From Pseudomonas sp. GL-B-19 (GTDB taxonomy: Bacteria; Pseudomonadota; Gammaproteobacteria; Pseudomonadales; Pseudomonadaceae): 64,000 nucleotides of DNA. The stretch lies in assembly GCF_019956415.1 (NCBI RefSeq), contig NZ_JAHBDK010000075.1, positions 124,001 through 188,000 on the forward strand, read 5' to 3'. The notes beneath the pieces are model-generated. The model was not told the DNA's origin. It did not search any database and saw only the letters and a program-made list of their open reading frames with translations. Shown here piece by piece: positions 59,234 to 64,000 of this stretch (position 1 is its first letter; each line of letters starts with the position of its first letter). A program made the translations under genes and the position numbers.

Positions 59234-61402
59234 TCACACCCCCGACAGTTGCAGCGGTAGCTCACGCAAGCGCTGCCCGGTCAAGGCGAACACGGCGTTG
59301 GCGACCGCCGGCGCTGTAGGCGGAACACCGGTCTCGCCGATGCCTCCGGGCTTGTCGCTGCTCGGCAGGATATGCACCTCGACCACCGGCATTTCGTTCA
59401 GCCGCAGCACCTTATAATCGTGGAAATTGGACTGCACCACCTGCCCGCCCCTTAAGGTCAGTTTGCTGTGCAAAGCGAAGCTGAGGCCGAAGGTGATGCA
59501 CGATTCCATCTGCGCGGCGATGCTCTGCGGGTTGACCGCAATTCCGCAATCCACGGCGCACACCACCCGGTGCACGCGGATTTTCAGATTGTCCTGGGAC
59601 ACTTCAGCGACCTGCGCCACAAAGCTACCGAACGACTCGTGTACCGCTACGCCCAATGCGTGACCGTCGGGCAATGGTGCGCCCCAGTTGGCTTTCTCGA
59701 CCGCCAGATTGAGCACGCCCAAGTGGCGCGGGTGGTTTTTGAGCAAGATTCGTCGGTATTCCACCGGATCCTTGCCGGCCGCCTCGGCCATTTCATCGAT
59801 CAACGACTCCATGACGAACGCCGTGTGAGTGTGCCCGACCGAGCGCAGCCACAACACGGCGATGCCGGTTTTCGGTGAGTGCAGTTCCACCTGGTGATTG
59901 GCCAGGTCTTCGATGTATGGGCTATCGGCGACGCCTTCGACCGAGGTCTTGTCGACGCCACCCTTGACCATGCTCGCCTCCAGCATCGTGTCGGCCATAA
60001 TCGACTGCCCGACCAGCACATGCTTCCAGGCCACCGGTAAACCGTCGGCATCCAGCCCGATGTTCGCCTGGTGCAGGAACATCGAACGGTAGTAACCGCC
60101 GCGAATGTCGTCCTCACGGGACCACACGGTTTTCACCGGAGCGCCCGCCGCCTTGGCGACCTGCACCGCTTCAGCGACAAAATCGGAAGTCGGATTGGCC
60201 CGGCGACCAAAACCACCGCCGAGAAACTCGGTATGAATCTCCACCTGTTCGGGTTTGAGCCCGGTAATTTTTCCGGCGATCATTTGATCCAGCGTCTGAA
60301 ACTGGGTGCCGGTCCAGATCTCGCATTTGTCCTTACTGATTTTCACCGTGCAATTGAGCGGTTCCATCGGCGCATGGGCCAGGTACGGCACGCTGTATTC
60401 GACGTCGAGCTTCTTCGCCGCTTTGCTCATTGCGGCAGTTGCATCACCCGCCTTGCTGGCCGAAATACCTGGCGTGGCGGCGAGTTTGCGGAAACTCTCC
60501 AGCAGTTTCTGGCTGTCCAGGCCGGTGTTCGGCCCAAGGTCCCAGTCGACTTTCAGCGCATCGCGCCCCAGCTTTGCCGCCCAGAAATGATCGGCAATCA
60601 CCGCAACGCCCGTCGGCACTTGCACCACTTTATGCACGCCCGGCACCGCCAGCGCTTCGGCGCCTTCGAAGGATTTGACGCTACCACCGAAAACGGGCGG
60701 CCGGGCAACCATGGCGGTCATCAAACCGTCGAACTGCACGTCCATACCGAACTTGGCCTGGCCCGTAATTTTCTCCGGCGTGTCTAGGCGTTTGGTGGGT
60801 TTGCCGATGATCTTCCAGTCCTTGGCCTCCTTGAACTTGATCGAGGCCGGATCCGGCACCGGCAGCTGGCCGGCGTCATCCGCCAGCTCGCCATAAGTGG
60901 CGCGCTGGTCGCCCGCGATGACCACGCCAGATTCGGTGCGGATCTGCGAAGGTGCAACATCAAACCGCTTGGCTGCCGCTTCGATCAACATCAGGCGTGC
61001 TGCCGCCCCGGCCTGGCGGTAGCGGTCGAACTCCATCCAGGTCGAGGTCGAGCCCCCGGTGATCTGCATGCCGCCAAAACCAGGCATCCCGTACTCAGCG
61101 GCCGAGGCCGGTGAGTGTTCGACACGGATTTTCGACCAGTCAGCGTCCAGTTCTTCGGCGATCAACATAGTCAGGCCGGTCCAGATGCCCTGGCCCATTT
61201 CCGAATGGCCGAGCAGTACGGTGACGCTGTTGTCGTTGCCAATCCGCAGGAAGGCATTGGGCGCAAAAATGTTGCCTTGATTCTCCGCGCCCAAGGCAAA
61301 GCGATGGGCACCGGGGATGACAAACGCCACCACCAGACCACTGCCCAACAGGGCGCTGCCCTTGAGAAAACTACGGCGCGACAACGGGTGGATGCTGTTC
61401 AT
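59234..61402 (-). CDS. iorB: Molybdenum hydroxylase large subunit (isoquinoline 1-oxidoreductase beta-like)
   Basis: A 722-residue xanthine-oxidase-family subunit carrying the molybdopterin cofactor. A twin-arginine signal (SRRSFLKGSALLGSGLVVAF) shows export of the folded enzyme with cofactor. Cofactor motifs include GHSEMGQGIWTGLTMLIAEE, EFLGGGFGRRANPTSDFVAE and the C-terminal GGIGETGVPPTAPAVANAVF with the catalytic Glu. It hydroxylates aldehydes or N-heterocycles. ATG 61402 is chosen for the twin-arginine N-terminus; the frame runs upstream over the small-subunit gene. It is flanked by the 2Fe-2S subunit gene and a dihaem cytochrome gene. Natural substrate unknown. Confidence 0.88.
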   Translation of the reverse strand: MNSIHPLSRRSFLKGSALLGSGLVVAFVIPGAHRFALGAENQGNIFAPNAFLRIGNDNSVTVLLGHSEMGQGIWTGLTMLIAEELDADWSKIRVEHSPASAAEYGMPGFGGMQITGGSTSTWMEFDRYRQAGAAARLMLIEAAAKRFDVAPSQIRTESGVVIAGDQRATYGELADDAGQLPVPDPASIKFKEAKDWKIIGKPTKRLDTPEKITGQAKFGMDVQFDGLMTAMVARPPVFGGSVKSFEGAEALAVPGVHKVVQVPTGVAVIADHFWAAKLGRDALKVDWDLGPNTGLDSQKLLESFRKLAATPGISASKAGDATAAMSKAAKKLDVEYSVPYLAHAPMEPLNCTVKISKDKCEIWTGTQFQTLDQMIAGKITGLKPEQVEIHTEFLGGGFGRRANPTSDFVAEAVQVAKAAGAPVKTVWSREDDIRGGYYRSMFLHQANIGLDADGLPVAWKHVLVGQSIMADTMLEASMVKGGVDKTSVEGVADSPYIEDLANHQVELHSPKTGIAVLWLRSVGHTHTAFVMESLIDEMAEAAGKDPVEYRRILLKNHPRHLGVLNLAVEKANWGAPLPDGHALGVAVHESFGSFVAQVAEVSQDNLKIRVHRVVCAVDCGIAVNPQSIAAQMESCITFGLSFALHSKLTLRGGQVVQSNFHDYKVLRLNEMPVVEVHILPSSDKPGGIGETGVPPTAPAVANAVFALTGQRLRELPLQLSGV

Positions 61403-61421
61403 GGTTTCAGCCCCCTCAACG

Positions 61422-61877
61422 TCAACCCATCCCGGCGGCACGTTTGACCGCTGCGCGAATCCTTGGGTAGGTGCCGCAGCGGCAGATGTTGCCGGAGAGC
61501 GCCTGATCGATGTCGCTGTCGGTGGGTTGGGGAATCTTCGCCAGCAACGCGGCGGCGGACATGATTTGCCCGGACTGGCAGTAACCGCACTGCACCACAT
61601 CGAGTTCGGCCCAGGCTTGTTGCACCGGGTGCGAGCCGTCAGTGGACAGGCCTTCGATGGTGAGGATTTTCTGTCCGTGGGACACGGCTGTAGCGGGCGT
61701 AATGCAGGAACGTAACGGCGCACCGTCGACGTGCACGGTGCAGGCGCCGCACTGGGCCATGCCGCAGCCGAATTTGGTGCCGGTGAGGTGCACAACATCG
61801 CGTAGCACCCAGAGCAGCGGCATGTCCGCCGGGACATCGAGCTCCTGATCCTTGCCATTGATGTTGAGGGTCAGCAT
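61422..61877 (-). CDS. iorA: Molybdenum hydroxylase 2Fe-2S subunit (isoquinoline 1-oxidoreductase alpha-like)
   Basis: A 151-residue protein with two [2Fe-2S] centres: a plant-type cluster with C38, C43, C46 and C58 (CGMAQCGACTV ... RSC) and a second with C97, C100, C132 and C134 (CGYCQSG ... ICRCGTYPRI). It passes electrons from the molybdenum subunit, encoded 19 bases downstream, to an acceptor, here probably the dihaem cytochrome. It has no signal of its own and is likely exported with the large subunit's twin-arginine signal. ATG 61877 gives the family N-terminus MLTLNINGKDQELDVPADMP. Confidence 0.92.
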   Translation of the reverse strand: MLTLNINGKDQELDVPADMPLLWVLRDVVHLTGTKFGCGMAQCGACTVHVDGAPLRSCITPATAVSHGQKILTIEGLSTDGSHPVQQAWAELDVVQCGYCQSGQIMSAAALLAKIPQPTDSDIDQALSGNICRCGTYPRIRAAVKRAAGMG

Positions 61878-62198
61878 TGTGATTGTCCTCAGACTCACGG
61901 TGTTCTGAAGGGCGTCGCTGTGACAATCAACTGCCTGTGCGCGCCTTGGGGTTCTCCCTTCAGCTAAGCGCAAAATGTCGGGCGAGACCGGTTCATCGAC
62001 CACCGGTCACCCCTTCAAGACCAATCTGATGGCTTGTAGCAGTTGCCGAGCAGCGCGAGGCTGCGTCCGGCGACAAAGTCGTCGTACACCCTGCGAATGC
62101 GGTTTTTCTGTCACACCGCAGTGTCTGATTTTACGGCGACTTCGTCGCCGGACGCAGCCTCGCGCTGCTCGGCAGCTGCTACGGGGTGGCTTGGGGCA
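61878..62198. other. Intergenic region upstream of iorA with a REPIN
   Basis: About 320 bases hold the iorA promoter (next to 61877) and the REPIN at 62034-62182 behind nnrS. No gene or clear promoter element is seen. Confidence 0.5.
62034..62182. repeat. REPIN of the TGTAGCAGTTG class
   Basis: TTGTAGCAGTTGCCGAGCAG and TGCTCGGCAGCTGCTACGG flank inner arms GAGGCTGCGTCCGGCGAC and GTCGCCGGACGCAGCCTC. Confidence 0.87.
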
Positions 62199-63353
62199 CT
62201 AGACCCTTGGCGTGAACAAGATTGCCGTGTATCGCGTCAGGAACAGGCCAAACGCCGCGCACCACAGCAGCGCCGAGAGTCCCAGCCCTACCCCGGAAAA
62301 CGGAACCAGCAACACCCGGCAGACGCCAGCGACGATCAGCAAGGCAAAGCCCAGCACCACGGTTTTCGACGGCTGCAACAGTCGCCCGGTGTGGCCAAGG
62401 CTGACGCGGGCAATCATCGCCAGGATCAACCCGCCGATGCCGCCCACGGCCAGCGCATGGGTGGCCAGACTTTGTTGTGACATCAGCCCCGCATGCCACA
62501 GCGCCATCGCCAGCGCGGCCATCAGCAGCCAGGCATACGCCAGGTACAGCGACCACAGCAGTGGCACCCGCCAAATGCCTCGATCATGCCAGCGCCACAA
62601 ACGCAGCAGATGCAAAGTGCCCATCAGCAGAAACAACGCTGCCAACCACACCCTCGGGATATCGTTCAAACCACTGGCGAAGGACACCGCCGCCAACAAC
62701 GAACTCACCAGCAGGATTTTAGTGGGCAGCGGATGCGCCGCAGGCGTGGCGGGACGGTTCAAGCCGCGCTGAATGAAAAACGGAATGACCCGCCCGCCAA
62801 TCACTGTCATCAACGCCGCCACCAACCACAAGGCCGCCAGCACACCACGTCGCTGCAGCACGACGTCATCGGTAGCGATCCCCCATAGCGTCAACGCCTG
62901 GCAGCCGGCTATCAGGGCCACCACCAATAAAATCGGGTAGTTCTCGCGCTTGCCGGCCGCAACCAAATCCCGCCCCAACATCCAGGCCAACAACGGTAGA
63001 AAAGGTGTCTGCAAAGCAATCAACAGGGGCGCCGGGATCGGCAGCAACCACGCCAATCGCGCCAGCAACCACACCAGCACCAGCCCGATCAACGGCCAGC
63101 CGCTCAAGCCGGGACGCCCGGTCCAGTTAGGCACCGCCGTCAACAGAAACCCGGCGATGATGGCCGTGGCAAACCCGAACGGCATCTCGTGCCGATGCCA
63201 GCTCAACATACCGCCCATCGGTTGCGCACCGGGCAAGCGGCCATACAGCCAAAGTGCCCAGATCGCCACAGCGACGGCCGCAAACACGGCGCCGGCGAAA
63301 AAGAACGGTCGAAATCCGAGGCTGAATACCGGGGCAGCGGCGATTTTTCTCAT
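62199..63353 (-). CDS. nnrS: NnrS-family haem/copper membrane protein linked to nitric oxide
   Basis: A 384-residue inner-membrane protein with about 12 hydrophobic segments. It opens MRKIAAAPVFSLGFRPFFFA, and SWHRHEMPFGFATAIIAGFL carries the His residues typical of NnrS. LPTKILLVSSL and ARVSLGHTGR close to the end complete the family. NnrS lessens iron-nitrosyl stress during NO exposure and is usually under NO-responsive control. ATG 63353 stands one base after the stop of the small upstream gene, so the two are coupled. The promoter in front of that gene carries NorR-like sites. Confidence 0.92.
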   Translation of the reverse strand: MRKIAAAPVFSLGFRPFFFAGAVFAAVAVAIWALWLYGRLPGAQPMGGMLSWHRHEMPFGFATAIIAGFLLTAVPNWTGRPGLSGWPLIGLVLVWLLARLAWLLPIPAPLLIALQTPFLPLLAWMLGRDLVAAGKRENYPILLVVALIAGCQALTLWGIATDDVVLQRRGVLAALWLVAALMTVIGGRVIPFFIQRGLNRPATPAAHPLPTKILLVSSLLAAVSFASGLNDIPRVWLAALFLLMGTLHLLRLWRWHDRGIWRVPLLWSLYLAYAWLLMAALAMALWHAGLMSQQSLATHALAVGGIGGLILAMIARVSLGHTGRLLQPSKTVVLGFALLIVAGVCRVLLVPFSGVGLGLSALLWCAAFGLFLTRYTAILFTPRV

Positions 63354-63354
63354 C

Positions 63355-63603
63355 TCAAGCCACCGCATGGGTCAGGCCTTTACCCAACCGATACTGAGCC
63401 AGCAGGCGCATGACGTAGCCAATCTTGATTAAGGTCGGCCCGATGATGGTCATGGCATGCATCGACACCAACACCACGATCGGCAAATGACCGCCGTACA
63501 GGTAGGCGCCATAGATACCGGCCAACAGCATGGTCAGGCCAGCGCCGAGCACTTTGCTCGACAGGTTCAGAACGGTCAGAGGGTTATCGAAAAAATCGAA
63601 CAT
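63355..63603 (-). CDS. ppyR: Small membrane protein similar to PpyR, upstream of nnrS
   Basis: An 82-residue protein with two hydrophobic segments (VLGAGLTMLLAGIYGAYLYG and VVLVSMHAMTIIGPTLIKIG). Its place next to nnrS and the small two-helix architecture fit PpyR, described in P. aeruginosa as a membrane regulator affecting psl and pyoverdine. I rely on gene order and memory of the sequence, so the name is tentative. AGGAG is close before the ATG. Directly upstream is a -24/-12-like promoter. Confidence 0.65.
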   Translation of the reverse strand: MFDFFDNPLTVLNLSSKVLGAGLTMLLAGIYGAYLYGGHLPIVVLVSMHAMTIIGPTLIKIGYVMRLLAQYRLGKGLTHAVA

Positions 63604-63645
63604 TTTGCCGTACTCCTGAAGCGGGTCAGTTGTACGTTTTGAGTA

Positions 63646-63660
63646 TCAAGTCTCGTGCCA
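63646..63660 (-). promoter_or_regulatory. Probable sigma54 (-24/-12) promoter of ppyR-nnrS
   Basis: On the minus strand TGGCACG-AGAC-TTGA matches the sigma54 consensus TGGCACG-N4-TTGC except for A in place of the final C. Transcription would start near 63634, leaving a leader of about 30 bases with an AGGAG site before the ATG at 63603. Confidence 0.6.
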
Positions 63661-63701
63661 GGAATTTAACCCTTTTAAATCAATATCTTGAGAAATATGA
63701 A

Positions 63702-63758
63702 GTCATATCGACCACACCGAAAAATAGTCTATATGACCTTACATCTAGTCACTTTGAC
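63702..63758. promoter_or_regulatory. Three NorR-type enhancer sites
   Basis: GTCATATCGAC (63702-63712), GTCTATATGAC (63727-63737) and GTCACTTTGAC (63748-63758) all fit GT-N7-AC and also share GTC-N5-GAC. They lie about 70-120 bases upstream of the predicted start, the usual enhancer distance for NorR-family activators working with sigma54. Confidence 0.6.
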
Positions 63759-63857
63759 TTCTATTTCCATCAAGTTATCGATCTACGGTCCAACTGATCG
63801 TCGACAGGCTGACTACGCTGATAGTCCAGCATGAGTAACCCGTAGAGGAGCACCACC

Positions 63858-64000
63858 ATGCAACGCGTGCAAAAACTGACTCCCTGCCTTTGGTTCAACA
63901 CTCAGGCCGAAGAGGCGGCGAAGTATTACTGTTCGATTTTCGATCATTCAAAAATCACCGGCACCACTCATTACGGCAAGGCTGGCCAGGAGGTTCACGG
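63858..64000 (+). CDS. VOC/PhnB-like protein, N-terminal part (cut by window edge)
   Basis: From ATG 63858, with GAGGAG about 7 bases upstream, an open frame gives about 47 residues (MQRVQKLTPCLWFNTQAEEA, then AKYYCSIFDHSKITGTTHYG) and runs off the right edge. This is the start of the PhnB-like VOC group (3-demethylubiquinone methyltransferase-like, DUF899-neighbour type), small cytosolic proteins of unclear function. It is divergent from ppyR-nnrS and shares the region with the NorR-type sites. Confidence 0.82.
   Translation, partial: MQRVQKLTPCLWFNTQAEEAAKYYCSIFDHSKITGTTHYGKAGQEVH

Noticed and set aside
61403..61858. N-terminal extension of the molybdenum large subunit over iorA
   Set aside because: The true start at 61402 gives the twin-arginine signal; the extension is an out-of-frame reading of the 2Fe-2S subunit gene.
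63639..63651. TTGAGTATCAA-like sequence as a possible FNR/ANR/DNR box
   Set aside because: Spacing is too short for TTGAT-N4-ATCAA, and the same bases are better explained by the sigma54 element.
1..64000. tRNA, rRNA, prophage, IS element or toxin-antitoxin locus
   Set aside because: I read both strands for cloverleaf ends, transposase and integrase motifs and paired small toxin genes and found none that I could support.

Overview
The window looks like chromosomal DNA of a Pseudomonas of the P. fluorescens group. The evidence is high GC, dense REP/REPIN palindromes of the two types typical of that group, and gene neighbourhoods that, from memory, match P. aeruginosa PAO1 blocks: gdhB-moxR-DUF58-VWA-BatD; pepN-DUF2797-yeaC-rhomboid-phosphatase-nadK; and ldcA-dnaQ-rnhA-methyltransferase-gloB-mltD-nppA1A2BCD-fabI. 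I see no rRNA, tRNA, CRISPR array, prophage or insertion sequence.

Layout. 0-1.3 kb: 5' end of gdhB (minus) and a divergent small acidic protein. 1.5-8.4 kb: an overlapping MoxR/DUF58/DUF4381/VWA/VWA-TPR/BatD envelope operon. 8.6-14.1 kb: sbcD-sbcC-GST. 14.3-15.4 kb: four very small membrane or secreted proteins. 15.5-24.1 kb: an exported lactonase and an aldonate (probably L-arabinonate) module of MFS transporter, FAH-family dehydratase, ketoglutarate-semialdehyde dehydrogenase, IlvD/Edd dehydratase and GntR regulator. 24.3-27.7 kb: RND exporter plus YCF48-like protein. 27.7-29.0 kb: a gene-free block made of a large imperfect inverted repeat around a hexanucleotide array and single REPs. 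29.0-36.6 kb: pepN to nadK operon and DUF1853. 36.7-40.1 kb: ArsB-like transporter, FMN reductase, small unknown protein, LysR. 40.1-46.4 kb: GNAT, ldcA, dnaQ, rnhA, methyltransferase, gloB. 46.5-56.4 kb: mltD, the five-gene peptide/peptidyl-nucleoside ABC transporter with two binding proteins, and fabI. 56.6-58.6 kb: LysR/VOC pair and a degenerate GGDEF protein. 58.7-61.9 kb: isoquinoline-oxidoreductase-type molybdenum enzyme with a dihaem cytochrome. 62.2-63.6 kb: nnrS and a PpyR-like membrane protein behind a probable sigma54/NorR-type promoter. 63.9 kb to the end: a truncated VOC protein.

How genes work together. In the aldonate module, lactone hydrolysis, import, two dehydrations and oxidation would deliver 2-oxoglutarate. 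The divergent promoter region carries two perfect matches to the FadR-subfamily GntR half-site pattern TNGTNNNACNA. The nnrS-ppyR promoter shows three GT-N7-AC sites upstream of a -24/-12-like element, a nitric-oxide-response layout. Most other genes are core housekeeping. The least explained items are the inverted-repeat block at 28.0-28.8 kb, the extended REP variants, the VWA protein without a metal site, the GGDEF domain reading GNDKF, and the small exported proteins at 14.3-15.4 kb.
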